Of a DNA stretch of 64,000 nt, positions 52,201 through 60,620 are shown piece by piece. The position numbers and the translations under genes are program-made. Below the pieces are notes generated by a model. The model ran no database searches and was not told the origin of the DNA. It saw only the letters and a program-made list of their open reading frames with translations. The number at the start of each line of letters is the position of its first letter. The stretch's first letter is position 1. The stretch covers positions 1,346,001 through 1,410,000 of the forward strand of contig NZ_CP063231.1 of the NCBI RefSeq assembly GCF_023612255.1, read 5' to 3'. The stretch comes from Luteibacter flocculans. Lineage in GTDB: Bacteria; Pseudomonadota; Gammaproteobacteria; Xanthomonadales; Rhodanobacteraceae.

Positions 52201-52733
52201 GCGCCCATGGCATAGATGTCGATGAGCGCGCCACGGACGGCGAAGTCACCGGGCTCGGTGACCTGCGGCACATTCCGGTAGCCAGCGGCTTCCAGGCGGC
52301 GCTGCTCGCCGAGCAGATCCAGCTTCTGCCCCTTGCGCAGCACGAGCCCTGAGCCGGTGATGTGCGTGCGCGGCGCGATGCGCTGCATCAGCGTCGCCAC
52401 GGGCACCACGAGCACGCCGCGCCGCGTGGTCGGCAGGCGGTAAAGCGTCGCGATGCGTTGCGATACCACTTCCGGGTGCGGGCTGAAGACGTCGTAGGGC
52501 AGGGTTTCCCAGTCCGGGAAATGCAGCACCGGCAAATCGCCCGCAAACACCGCAAGTTCGCTTTCGAGGTTGTCCGCGCTGCGCGTGTCACGGACCACCA
52601 CGACGAGCAGGCCGTCGTGGGCCCGGGCGGCCTCGGCGATTTCCAGGGCCCAGGACGAGCCGTGCGGCACGGTCCAGTAGCGACGGGTCTTGGCGTTGAC
52701 GGGAAGCGGGGGGCGGGGAAGCGCGACAGGCAT
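49284..52733 (-). CDS. mfd: Transcription-repair coupling factor Mfd
   Basis: The 1,149-residue protein has the UvrB-homology N-terminus (LPVLHFPDWETLPYDVFSPH), the CarD-like RNA polymerase interaction domain (GSPIVHIDHGVGRYQGL), and the translocase with Walker A GDVGFGKTEVALRAAF, DEEQRFGV and RVGRSHHRAYAYL, and the TRCF C-terminal domain. It removes stalled RNA polymerase and recruits UvrA. It is convergent with egtD. Start at 52733 is preferred; an in-frame extension to 52820 would overlap the CDF gene. Confidence 0.97.
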   Translation of the reverse strand: MPVALPRPPLPVNAKTRRYWTVPHGSSWALEIAEAARAHDGLLVVVVRDTRSADNLESELAVFAGDLPVLHFPDWETLPYDVFSPHPEVVSQRIATLYRLPTTRRGVLVVPVATLMQRIAPRTHITGSGLVLRKGQKLDLLGEQRRLEAAGYRNVPQVTEPGDFAVRGALIDIYAMGASEPYRVELFDDEVESIRTFDTETQRSQHQVDAVDLLPAREFPLTEDAAKTFRTNLRERFPIDIRRCPLYQDMKEGVTPGGIEYYLPMFFPATETLFDYMAGDALFVLGEGTLESSEQFWTQTAERYEQRAHDIERPVLPPAEIYLPPEQLRERLNRQARVDVVAKGHEHAVDLGTQPAPDVPLNRKGEEPGTALRHFLASYPGRVLIAADSAGRREALIEQLAGAGLKPVNVDDWKDFLARSEPLTITAASLEQGFALTEPALTVLTERELFGERVRTDRKRRVGAARDPESIIKDLTELSIGSPIVHIDHGVGRYQGLVSLDVGDMPGEFLTIEYAKGDKLYVPVAQLGLVSRYTGTAPELAPLHSLGGDAWERARKKAAEKVRDVAAELLAIYAQREARQGESLPVDRQMIEEFAATFPFEETADQQAAIDAVIVDLAAPRAMDRVVCGDVGFGKTEVALRAAFAAATAGKQVAVLVPTTLLAQQHYRNFADRFADWPVRVDVLSRFKSKKEVDAALERLADGQIDVIVGTHKLLQPDIRFKNLGLVIVDEEQRFGVRQKEQLKRLRAEVDLLTLTATPIPRTLNMAMSGLRDLSIIATPPAHRSAVRTLISTYQPALIREAIQRELARGGQVYFLHNEVESIERTARELGELVPEARIRVAHGQMPERELEQVMADFHRQRFNVLVSTTIIESGIDIPTANTIVVNRADRFGLAQLHQLRGRVGRSHHRAYAYLIVPDRKAMTADAEKRLEALASLEELGAGFTLATHDLEIRGAGEMLGEEQSGQIQEIGFGLYTELLDRAVRALKSGKVPDFDLTSEHETEVELHVPALIPEDYLPDVHTRLTLYKRIASARNDDGLRELQVEMIDRFGLLPDQTKCLFAVAQLKLMATPLGIRKVDFGANGGRITFRDKPDIDPMALIKLIQQQPRVFKMDGQDKLRVIMELPGATERIRTAQDLLVALGAPRPG

Positions 52734-52816
52734 GGGTCGAGGGCAGACCTTTGCGGACAAGCCGTCGATTGTACTACCCGGGAGCCGCGAGGCCCCCGGC
52801 GAGGTCCCGGGCGGGG

Positions 52817-53725
52817 TCAATCGGCGTAGTCGGGCTCGAAGAAACTCCAGCGCACGTCACGGAATCGGGCCTTGAAGTCGGCCTCCACGATGTTGATCGC
52901 CTCGACCATGGCGCGCGCCGTGGGCGCGGGCGCCATCCGGGCTTTCACGGCCACCATCACGTCGGTGCCCATCTGCAGGGTCAGCACGTTGTAGACGACC
53001 TCGATTTCCTCGCGACCTTCGAGGAAGGCGACCATGGCAGCGCGCTGCTTCGGCTCCACGCCCTGGCCGATCAGAAGCGCCTTCACCTCGCGGGCTACCG
53101 CCACAGCGACCACGATCAGCAGCACGCCGATGGCGATGGTGCCGAGAGCGTCGAAGATCAGGTTGCCGGTGATCATCGTCAGCACTACGGCGATGAGGGC
53201 CAGGCAGAGACCGACCAGCGCAGCGAGATCCTCGCCGAAGATCACCAGCAGTTCGCTGGCGCGCGTTTCGCGGAACCACTGCCACAGGGTTCGACCGTCG
53301 CGAGCCTTGTTCACCTCCTGCAGGCAGCCATGCATGGAGATGCCTTCGGTCACGATCGAGAAGGCCAGCACGCCGATGGCCAGCCAAGCCCAGCGCAGCG
53401 GTTCCGGGTGGGTGAGCTTGTGGATGCCCTCGTAGACCGAGAACATGCCGCCCACGCTGAAGAGCAGGATGGCGACGAGGAACGACCAGAAATACAGGGC
53501 GCGCCCCCAGCCGAGCGGATAGTCGGCCGAAGGCGGCCGCTTGGCCTGGCGCATGCCGAGCAGGAGCAGGCCCTGGTTGCCGCAGTCCGCGAGCGAGTGC
53601 ACCGCTTCGGCGAGCATGGCGCCCGAGCCCGTGAAGATGGCCGCGACGAGCTTGGCGACGAAGATGGCGAAGTTGGCTCCGAGCGCGAGGAAGATCGCGC
53701 GCTTCGAATCGGCGTGTCCCGACAT
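52817..53725 (-). CDS. Cation diffusion facilitator family transporter
   Basis: The 302-residue protein has six predicted transmembrane segments and a cytoplasmic C-terminal domain. The metal-site helix AEAVHSLADCGNQ (TM2) is typical, and FGEDLAALVG in TM5 fits the SLC30A9-like branch. It probably exports divalent metal ions (Zn, Fe, Co or Mn); the ion cannot be set. It lies upstream of mfd on the same strand (84-bp gap). Confidence 0.88.
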   Translation of the reverse strand: MSGHADSKRAIFLALGANFAIFVAKLVAAIFTGSGAMLAEAVHSLADCGNQGLLLLGMRQAKRPPSADYPLGWGRALYFWSFLVAILLFSVGGMFSVYEGIHKLTHPEPLRWAWLAIGVLAFSIVTEGISMHGCLQEVNKARDGRTLWQWFRETRASELLVIFGEDLAALVGLCLALIAVVLTMITGNLIFDALGTIAIGVLLIVVAVAVAREVKALLIGQGVEPKQRAAMVAFLEGREEIEVVYNVLTLQMGTDVMVAVKARMAPAPTARAMVEAINIVEADFKARFRDVRWSFFEPDYAD

Positions 53726-53780
53726 GGTTTTCCCTGATGGAGGCCCGCGGCGCGAGCGGCCGCGGGGCAATCGCAGGATC

Positions 53781-54287
53781 TTACCGTATGACGCCGACGC
53801 CCACGCCAAAGCTGACGTTCGGATGGCCGCCCGACATCTCCTTGGCCGTCCAGACGTGCGACTGGTTCACGGACACCAGCGGGAACGTGTACTGCGCCTG
53901 CCCGACGTTGCCGGTGCGCGTGCCGTTGAGTCGGCCTGCGATCGTGACGAGGCCGCCAGACGGGTAGTCGAGGCTTTCGACGTAACCCGGCATGGCGGCG
54001 ATGAAGCGGCCGTTGCCGGTGTCGTTGGCCTTGGGCCGCTGCGACCCGTCGAGGGGGTAGGCGAGGACTTCGATTTCGCTGTGGTCGGCGAAGTTGCGCA
54101 CGTTGACGATGCGCCCGCCCCAGATCACGTCAGCGTTGCCGTAGCGCTCAGGCTCGCGCGCCACTTGGGCCGGCGGCACGGCAGCGTTGTTCGGCGTGGG
54201 CTTGTAGATCGGGGCGGGCGCGCAGCCACTGAGGGCGGCGGCAAGGACAACGGCAGGGACGGCGAGACGGACGATGGAAGTACGCAT
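53781..54287 (-). CDS. slp: Slp family outer-membrane lipoprotein
   Basis: The 168-residue protein has a lipobox (LSGCAP) and Slp-type mature features: VIWGGRIVNVRNFADHSEIEVLAYPL (cited in part), PLVSVNQSHVWT. Slp is a starvation- or stationary-phase-induced lipoprotein in enteric bacteria. It is 55 bp upstream of the CDF gene on the same strand. Function is not well known. Confidence 0.88.
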   Translation of the reverse strand: MRTSIVRLAVPAVVLAAALSGCAPAPIYKPTPNNAAVPPAQVAREPERYGNADVIWGGRIVNVRNFADHSEIEVLAYPLDGSQRPKANDTGNGRFIAAMPGYVESLDYPSGGLVTIAGRLNGTRTGNVGQAQYTFPLVSVNQSHVWTAKEMSGGHPNVSFGVGVGVIR

Positions 54288-54316
54288 GGGTCGACTCCTG
54301 GCTGATGCCTGCGACT

Positions 54317-55219
54317 TTAGCGCCTTCGCACTGAACGCGGTGCCTGCGAAACGTGGGCGGGGGTTTCATCCCCGCCTTCCTCGACCAGCCAGGTCAGCCG
54401 GTATTCGGATTCGCCCGGGGTGCCCAGCAGTTTGGGCAGCAGACGCAGCGAATCGCGCAGTACCTCATCGAACTTCCACGGTGCGTTCACGATGGCGATG
54501 CCTGTGCCGTTGAGGCGCAGCGGCGAGTCGTCCGGACGCAGCAGCACTTCGGCAGCGAGCACGCGCTTCGCGCCGCTCTTGCTCAGCCAGCGATGGAACG
54601 GCTGCACATGGCTGCGCAGCTTGACCGGATACCAGATGGCATAGATGCCGCCCGGCCACTTTTCCATGGCAGCCTTCAGCGACTTCTCGATCAGCCGGAA
54701 CTCGGCGTCCTGCGCCTCGAATGGAGGATCGATCAGCACCAGCCCGCGCTTTTCCTTCGGCGGCACCAGGGCTCGCATGGCTTCATAGCCATCGCGCTGG
54801 TGGACGTGTACGCGGCTGTCGTGGTGGAAGAGCTGGCGCAACGCCGCGGCTTCCTCGCCGTGCAGTTCGCACAGCTGCGCGGAGTCGCCCGGCCGCATGA
54901 GGTGCGCGGCGATCCAAGGCGACCCCGGGTAATGGCGCATCGACTCGTCGCCTTCGTTGCAGGCGCGAACGATCTCCAGCCATTTCCACAGCAGCGGCGG
55001 CAGGCCGGTGGCGGTACGAAGCACGCCGAAACCGGCATCGGCCTCGGCGGTCTTGCGCGCCTCGGAGCCTCGCAGGTCATAGCGACCGCGCCCGGCGTGC
55101 GTGTCGATGTAGCAGAACGGCGCCGCTTTCTTCTGCAGCGATTCGATCAGGGCCACGAGCACCATGTGCTTGAGGACATCGGCAAAATTGCCGGCGTGGT
55201 AGGCGTGGCGATAATTCAT
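54317..55219 (-). CDS. rlmJ: 23S rRNA (adenine(2030)-N(6))-methyltransferase RlmJ
   Basis: The 300-residue protein starts MNYRHAYHAGNFADVLKH, the RlmJ signature, with catalytic motif IDPPFE (about residue 164) and a SAM-binding DTHAGRGRYDL loop. It methylates A2030 in 23S rRNA. An in-frame ATG at 55246 is less likely. No lesion is visible. Confidence 0.95.
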   Translation of the reverse strand: MNYRHAYHAGNFADVLKHMVLVALIESLQKKAAPFCYIDTHAGRGRYDLRGSEARKTAEADAGFGVLRTATGLPPLLWKWLEIVRACNEGDESMRHYPGSPWIAAHLMRPGDSAQLCELHGEEAAALRQLFHHDSRVHVHQRDGYEAMRALVPPKEKRGLVLIDPPFEAQDAEFRLIEKSLKAAMEKWPGGIYAIWYPVKLRSHVQPFHRWLSKSGAKRVLAAEVLLRPDDSPLRLNGTGIAIVNAPWKFDEVLRDSLRLLPKLLGTPGESEYRLTWLVEEGGDETPAHVSQAPRSVRRR

Positions 55220-55261
55220 CCGCGCAGTATAGCGGTCGCTGCCCACGCACGCCGGAACGCC

Positions 55262-55897
55262 TCAATAGGCGAAGGTCACCCGCTTCTTCGGCGCATCGCC
55301 CCGTTCGATCCGGTCCAGCACGCCGATCGCGAAGTCCGCGATGGAGATCCGGCTGTGGCCCTCTGCGTCCACCAGCAGGCGGTCATCGCCGAGACGGTAG
55401 GCGCCGGTCCGCTCGCCCGGGGCGAGTTCGGCGGCGGGGCTGATGTAGGTCCAATCGACCTTCGCATCGCTGGCGCGGAATACGTCGAGCGCCGCGATCT
55501 GCGCGTTGGCCGAGGGCTTCCATGCGTCGGGGAAGTGCGGATCGTCGATCACGCGCACGCCAGGGCTCACCTCGAGGCTGCCTGCGCCGCCCACCCAGGC
55601 GAAGCGCGGGACGCCCGCTTCGGTCAGGGCACCGAGCAGCAGCCCTGCCTGTTTCGGCACGTTGGCCGGATCGGCGTGGTCGTTGAGGCTGGCAATGGCC
55701 GCATCGGCGCCGCGTAGCACCTGGGCGTACGACTCGGGGTGGCCCACGTCGCCCGTGACGACGGAGAGGCTGGCGTGGGTAGAGGCGACGCGGGTCGGGT
55801 CGCGGACCACGGCGGTCACCTGATGGCCGCGGGCGAGCGCTTCGTCGAGGATCACCTTGCCGATGTTTCCGGTGGCGCCGAACAACACGATTTTCAT
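55262..55897 (-). CDS. NAD(P)-binding NmrA/SDR-like protein
   Basis: The 211-residue protein is a short atypical SDR with the Rossmann motif LFGATGNIG at the N-terminus and AWVGGAGSLEV mid-protein, similar to YwnB/BLVRB-like NAD(P)H-binding proteins. Such proteins reduce quinones, flavins or act as redox sensors. It is divergent from a LysR gene (126 bp between starts), a typical regulator-target arrangement. Confidence 0.85.
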   Translation of the reverse strand: MKIVLFGATGNIGKVILDEALARGHQVTAVVRDPTRVASTHASLSVVTGDVGHPESYAQVLRGADAAIASLNDHADPANVPKQAGLLLGALTEAGVPRFAWVGGAGSLEVSPGVRVIDDPHFPDAWKPSANAQIAALDVFRASDAKVDWTYISPAAELAPGERTGAYRLGDDRLLVDAEGHSRISIADFAIGVLDRIERGDAPKKRVTFAY

Positions 55898-56023
55898 GAG
55901 CGAGTCCTTTGAGTGGCGGGATGGCTAGTGTGAACAGGTGCCAGCATGCGCCTTCGGTCGTTCACGAGAAACGCCACGTGGCGCAATTCATCGTAAAGTG
56001 CGGCTTTACGATCGGGAGCACTC

Positions 56024-56917
56024 ATGGCCGAAGTCAATCTCAATCGTCTCGCCATTTTCGTCACCCTCGTGCGCGCGGGCTCGTTCACCGCAGCAGCCGA
56101 GCAACTGGGCACGACCAAGGCCATGGTGAGCCAGCATCTGGCTCGGCTGGAAGACGAACTCGGCGTGCAATTGCTTGTGCGCAGCACGCGGAGGATGTCG
56201 TTGACCGATGCGGGCGAGCGTTTCCACGAGGATTGCGTGCGCATCGTCGCCGATGCCGAAGCCGCCATCGCCCAGGTGGGCGAATGCCGGGACAGCCCGA
56301 TGGGCGTGTTGCGGGTCGCCGCGGCCGAAGATCACGGCCCGTCGATTGTCGCGCCCGCCCTGGCCGAATTCGCCCGGCACTACCCGCGGGTGCGCGTGGA
56401 CCTGGTGATCGGCGACCGCCTGGTCGATCTCATCGCGGAGCGCATCGATCTTTCGATCCGCATTGGCTGGTTGCGCGATTCGAGCCTGCGGGCGGCGAAG
56501 CTCGCCGGCTTCCGCCAGTGCCTGGTCGCCGCCCCGGATTACCTCGCGCGGCATGGGGCGCCTCGCGTGCCTGCCGATCTGGCAGAGCACGCCTGGATCG
56601 CCCTTACGGTGCTGTCCTCGCCCACGCGCTGGACCTTCACCGACGAGAGCGGGGCGGATCACTCGGTCCAGACGCGCCCGGTAGCCAGCGCGAATGGCAC
56701 CCTTGCCGCGCATGCGTTCGTATTGGCCGGCCTGGGAGTCTCCGTGCTGCCGGATTACGTGGTGGAAGACGACCTCGCCAATGGCCGGCTCGTGGCCCTG
56801 TTGCCGGGCCACGAACTGCCTGATGGGGGCGTCTATGCGGTCTATCCGGGCAAGCACCCGCCGGTGAAGGTCCGCGCGTTCATCGACCTGCTCAAGCAGC
56901 GGCTGGGCAGGTCCTGA
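56024..56917 (+). CDS. LysR-family transcriptional regulator
   Basis: The 297-residue protein has a winged HTH (about 5-65, NRLAIFVTLVRAGSFTAAAEQLGTTKAMVSQHLARLE, cited in part) and a LysR co-inducer domain. It likely controls the divergent NAD(P)-binding gene and itself through the 126-bp region between them. The start at 56024 has GGGAG just upstream. The inducer is unknown. Confidence 0.92.
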   Translation: MAEVNLNRLAIFVTLVRAGSFTAAAEQLGTTKAMVSQHLARLEDELGVQLLVRSTRRMSLTDAGERFHEDCVRIVADAEAAIAQVGECRDSPMGVLRVAAAEDHGPSIVAPALAEFARHYPRVRVDLVIGDRLVDLIAERIDLSIRIGWLRDSSLRAAKLAGFRQCLVAAPDYLARHGAPRVPADLAEHAWIALTVLSSPTRWTFTDESGADHSVQTRPVASANGTLAAHAFVLAGLGVSVLPDYVVEDDLANGRLVALLPGHELPDGGVYAVYPGKHPPVKVRAFIDLLKQRLGRS

Positions 56918-56927
56918 CGCGGCGCGA

Positions 56928-57458
56928 TCAGCCGACCTGGCTGCCCAGCCGCAGGTTGATGCCGAGCTGCGTGGCAATGAGTCGCATGGCCTCGTCGTCG
57001 TCCGAGCGCGTGATCCAGCCCGCGTAGACGTCATCGTCCTCGGCTTCGCGAGCCCACAAGGTATAGCCGTGTTCGCGAAGCCTGTCGAACGCGCGGGAAA
57101 AGATCTCGACGCCGTCGATATCTTCGTGGAACTCGTCGTCGGCGGGGTCGCCATCCCAATCGAGCACGAGATTCCAGCGCGCCACCAGTTCGTTGATGAC
57201 CTCCACCAGCGCACGCGTGTCGTCCGCGTCCACCTCGAATCCCGAACGCCAGTCGGTCACCTGGGCCACCAGACGGACAGGATCTTCGTCGCCTTCCTCT
57301 TCGGTCAGCTCCTGGTAGGCCTTGAACTGCACCTCCGCACCGTCCTCGTCGCCCGGATTGATCAGCAGGAGCAACTGCCACACCTGGGTTTCGGTGGAGT
57401 CCTCGCCATCCTCGTCCTCATCGTAGTCGCGGTCCTCGTAATCGTCGTCGTAAGCCAT
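56928..57458 (-). CDS. RraB-like ribonuclease E inhibitor family protein
   Basis: The 176-residue protein begins with a highly acidic low-complexity stretch (DDDYEDRDYDEDEDGEDS), a domain with VWQLLLLINPGDED, and a C-terminal part (FSRAFDRLREHGYTLWAREAEDDDVYAGWITR, cited in part) that fits the RraB fold. E. coli RraB binds the RNase E C-terminal scaffold. The acid stretch is at the opposite end from E. coli RraB. Its target, RNase E, is encoded 30 kb away. The assignment is moderate. Confidence 0.65.
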   Translation of the reverse strand: MAYDDDYEDRDYDEDEDGEDSTETQVWQLLLLINPGDEDGAEVQFKAYQELTEEEGDEDPVRLVAQVTDWRSGFEVDADDTRALVEVINELVARWNLVLDWDGDPADDEFHEDIDGVEIFSRAFDRLREHGYTLWAREAEDDDVYAGWITRSDDDEAMRLIATQLGINLRLGSQVG

Positions 57459-57656
57459 GGATCGATATCGCTTCGGGGTAGGGGGCAACAGTATCGCCGA
57501 TCCCGGCGAATGCGGGATTGGACGTCCAAATCGGCGTGCCAAGGCCTGCGCATGCCCAAATTTCTTATTGACGGCCCTCGGCAAACGCGGTGTCCTTCGA
57601 TTTAGCCGTCCAATCGGCGCGGCCCCTCGTGGGCCGGTACCAAAGGGGGAAAGCCT

Positions 57657-58073
57657 ATGAACAGCATCGCGTTCGTCCGGGCGACGGGTGTCGCCCTCAT
57701 CCTGGCGCTGGTTGCCGGCGCCGCCGTGGCCCGTTCCGACGATCCACCGCCGGACACTCTGTGCACCGTGCTGGGCACGGCGCAGCGTTATGTCGGCACG
57801 ACCGTGACGGTACGCGGCACGGCCAGCACGGAGGGCAAGACCACGTTGCTTTCCGACGCGCAGTGCAAGGCCGCCATCGGCCTCACCATGGACGACGCCT
57901 CGAGCCGCAAGCGCGACATTGCGTCCTTCCGTCGCACCGTGGCGGGCAAAGGCGTTCGTGCGGACGCGACCGTTTTCGGCCGCTTCAAGGCCACCGGGGA
58001 CGCGCAGACGCCCTACGCCATCGACGTCTACAGCGTGCGCGACGTGAGCGAGCGGCCGGCCGAGGGCGGCTGA
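57657..58073 (+). CDS. Exported hypothetical protein
   Basis: The 138-residue protein has a signal peptide (ATGVALILALVAGAAVA) and a mature OB-like domain (TVTVRGTASTEGKTTLL; DATVFGRFKATGDAQTPYAI). Two Cys residues could form a disulfide. It has a GGGGGAAAG ribosome-binding site. No family is recognised with confidence. Confidence 0.6.
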   Translation: MNSIAFVRATGVALILALVAGAAVARSDDPPPDTLCTVLGTAQRYVGTTVTVRGTASTEGKTTLLSDAQCKAAIGLTMDDASSRKRDIASFRRTVAGKGVRADATVFGRFKATGDAQTPYAIDVYSVRDVSERPAEGG

Positions 58074-58185
58074 AGGCGCAGCACGGCGGCGGGTGCTGGC
58101 GCCCGCCGTGGCCGATCCGCTAGGCTTCCTCGCTTGATGGCCGCGCCGGCCGGCCGGCCGCCGCACCTCCTTCGACGGAAGCCCG

Positions 58186-59463
58186 ATGCAGCAGTTGGAC
58201 AAGGTAAAGATCGGAGTGATCGGGCTGGGCTATGTGGGATTGCCCCTGGCCGTCGAGTTCGGCAAGCGTTTCCCGACCCTCGGTTTCGATATCGACCTGT
58301 CGCGCGTGCGCGAGCTGCGCGAGGGCGACGACCGCACGCTCGAGGTGGATCGCGAGGCTCTGGGGCAGGCCACGCTCCTGGCCTACAGCAGCGAGCTCGA
58401 CGACCTGCGCGAGTGCAACGTTTTCATCGTGACCGTGCCGACGCCCATCGACAGCGCCAAACGCCCGGATCTCACGCCGCTGACGCGTGCGAGCGAGGCG
58501 CTGGGCAAGGTGCTCAAGCGTGGCGACGTCGTGGTCTATGAGTCCACCGTGTACCCCGGATGCACCGAAGAAGTCTGCGTACCGATCCTGGAAAAGATGT
58601 CCGGCCTGGTGTTCAACCAGGACTTCTTCGCAGGCTATAGCCCCGAACGGATCAACCCGGGCGACAAGACGCACCGGGTCAACAACATTCGCAAGGTCAC
58701 GTCCGGCTCCACGCCCGAGGCCGCGGATTTCGTCGACGCGCTGTACGCCAGCATCATCGATGCCGGCACTTACAAGGTCAGCCGGATCAAAGTGGCCGAG
58801 GCCGCCAAGGTCATCGAGAACACGCAGCGCGACCTCAACATCGCGCTGGTCAACGATCTGGCGATTCTCTTCAACAAGCTCGGCATCGATACGCTCGAAG
58901 TGCTCGAAGCCGCGGGCACCAAGTGGAATTTCCTTCCGTTCCGCCCGGGCCTTGTCGGCGGCCATTGCATCGGCGTCGATCCGTATTACCTGACTCATAA
59001 GGCACAGGAAGTTGGCCACCACCCGGACGTGATTCTGGCCGGCCGCCGCACCAACGACGGCATGGGCCCGTACATTGCCGGCGAGGTGATCCGCCTCATG
59101 GTCTGCAAAGGCCTCAATCCCGTCGGCGCGCGCGTGCTGATGCTGGGCCTGGCGTTCAAGGAAAACTGCCCCGACCTGCGCAACACGCGCGTCGTGGACA
59201 TCATCGCTTCGCTGAAGACCTACAACGCCACGATCGACGTCTACGATCCGTGGGTCGATGCTGCCGAAGCCGAGCATATCTACGGCCTGCGTCCCGTGGC
59301 CCAGCCCGAGGCGGGTGCGTACGACGCCATCGTCGTCGCGGTGGCACATCATCAGTTCCACGAGCTTGGCGCCGTCGGCATTCGCGCATTCGGCAAGCCC
59401 GATGCGGTGATCTACGACGTGAAATACGTGCTGCCGCGCGACGCGGTGGACGGTCGTCTATGA
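58186..59463 (+). CDS. Nucleotide-sugar dehydrogenase (TviB/WbpA-like)
   Basis: The 425-residue protein has a UDP-sugar 6-dehydrogenase architecture: Rossmann GVIGLGYVGLPLA, central YSPERINPGD, catalytic C261 in GLVGGHCIGVDPYYL, and a C-terminal UDP-binding domain (LGLAFKENCPDLRNTR). The details fit TviB/WbpA (UDP-N-acetyl-hexosamine 6-dehydrogenases) rather than Ugd. It makes a uronic acid sugar nucleotide for surface polysaccharide. It precedes an epimerase gene by 10 bp. Confidence 0.88.
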   Translation: MQQLDKVKIGVIGLGYVGLPLAVEFGKRFPTLGFDIDLSRVRELREGDDRTLEVDREALGQATLLAYSSELDDLRECNVFIVTVPTPIDSAKRPDLTPLTRASEALGKVLKRGDVVVYESTVYPGCTEEVCVPILEKMSGLVFNQDFFAGYSPERINPGDKTHRVNNIRKVTSGSTPEAADFVDALYASIIDAGTYKVSRIKVAEAAKVIENTQRDLNIALVNDLAILFNKLGIDTLEVLEAAGTKWNFLPFRPGLVGGHCIGVDPYYLTHKAQEVGHHPDVILAGRRTNDGMGPYIAGEVIRLMVCKGLNPVGARVLMLGLAFKENCPDLRNTRVVDIIASLKTYNATIDVYDPWVDAAEAEHIYGLRPVAQPEAGAYDAIVVAVAHHQFHELGAVGIRAFGKPDAVIYDVKYVLPRDAVDGRL

Positions 59464-59473
59464 GGCATCGGTC

Positions 59474-60484
59474 ATGAAGATCCTGGTCACGGGTACGGCC
59501 GGTTTCATCGGTTCCCACGTTGCCATGCGACTCCTGGCGCGCGGCGACGAGGTGATCGGTCTCGACAACCTCAACGATTATTACGACGTGACGCTCAAGC
59601 AGGCGCGGCTGGAACGTTTCCGCCACGACCCGCGCTACGTCCACGTGCACGCTGACCTGGCAGATCGCGATGCGATAGCGGACGTCTTTGCGCGTCATCG
59701 CCCGCAGCGCGTCGTGCACCTGGCTGCGCAGGCCGGCGTGCGTTACGCGGCGGAGAACCCGCACGTCTACGTATCGAGCAACGTCACAGGTTTCCTGCAC
59801 GTCATCGAAGGATGTCGCACGCATGCGGTCGAACACCTGGTCTTCGCGTCGACCAGCTCGGTCTATGGCGCGAATCGCGCCATGCCGTTCTCCGAACACC
59901 AGTCGGCCGAGCATCCGCTGACGCTGTACGCCGCCACGAAGAAGGCCAACGAACAGATGGCGCATAGCTACGCCCACCTGTATGGCACGCCATCCACCGG
60001 CCTCCGCTTCTTCACCGTATACGGTCCATGGGGCCGGCCGGACATGGCGCTGTTCCTGTTCACCCGGGCGATCCTCCAGGGCGAGCCGATCAAGGTGTTC
60101 AACCACGGTCGGCACCGGCGCAGCTTCACTTACATCGACGATATCGTCGAAGGGGTGATCCGCTGCCTGGACCGTCCGCCGACGATCGATTCGACGTGGG
60201 ACGGCAAGGCACCCGATCCCTCGTCCAGCGGCGTCGCCCCGTTCCGGCTGTTCAACATCGGCAACGAACGGCCGGTCGAACTGCTCGCCTACATCCGTCG
60301 CCTTGAGCAATGTCTCGGTCGCGAGGCAATCATGGACATGCTGCCGCTGCAGCCGGGCGATGTACCCGACACCGAAGCCGACGTGAGCGAACTGCGTCAT
60401 GCCGTTGGCTATGCACCGCAGGTGGGTGTGGAAGAGGGTGTCGAACGCTTCGTGCGCTGGTATCGCGACTACCACGGCGTCTGA
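59474..60484 (+). CDS. NAD-dependent epimerase (UDP-glucuronate 4-epimerase-like)
   Basis: The 336-residue protein is an extended SDR: GTAGFIGSH NAD-binding loop, YxxxK catalytic pair Y152/K156 (LYAATKKANE), and RFFTVYGPWGRPDM. The sequence fits the CapI/UDP-glucuronate 4-epimerase group. Following the dehydrogenase by 10 bp, it likely acts on its uronic-acid product in polysaccharide precursor supply. The exact substrate is inferred. Confidence 0.9.
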   Translation: MKILVTGTAGFIGSHVAMRLLARGDEVIGLDNLNDYYDVTLKQARLERFRHDPRYVHVHADLADRDAIADVFARHRPQRVVHLAAQAGVRYAAENPHVYVSSNVTGFLHVIEGCRTHAVEHLVFASTSSVYGANRAMPFSEHQSAEHPLTLYAATKKANEQMAHSYAHLYGTPSTGLRFFTVYGPWGRPDMALFLFTRAILQGEPIKVFNHGRHRRSFTYIDDIVEGVIRCLDRPPTIDSTWDGKAPDPSSSGVAPFRLFNIGNERPVELLAYIRRLEQCLGREAIMDMLPLQPGDVPDTEADVSELRHAVGYAPQVGVEEGVERFVRWYRDYHGV

Positions 60485-60620
60485 GCCGGCACGATCGTCC
60501 TTGCTGCTGCGCAGCAAGATAGGAAACCTATCGTTTGAACATCCGCGCTTCGCTCGATTGGCGGGCGGGCGATGGCGCAGAATCCCGGGTCATCGTGGCG
60601 CCGACGTCGGCGGGGGATCC

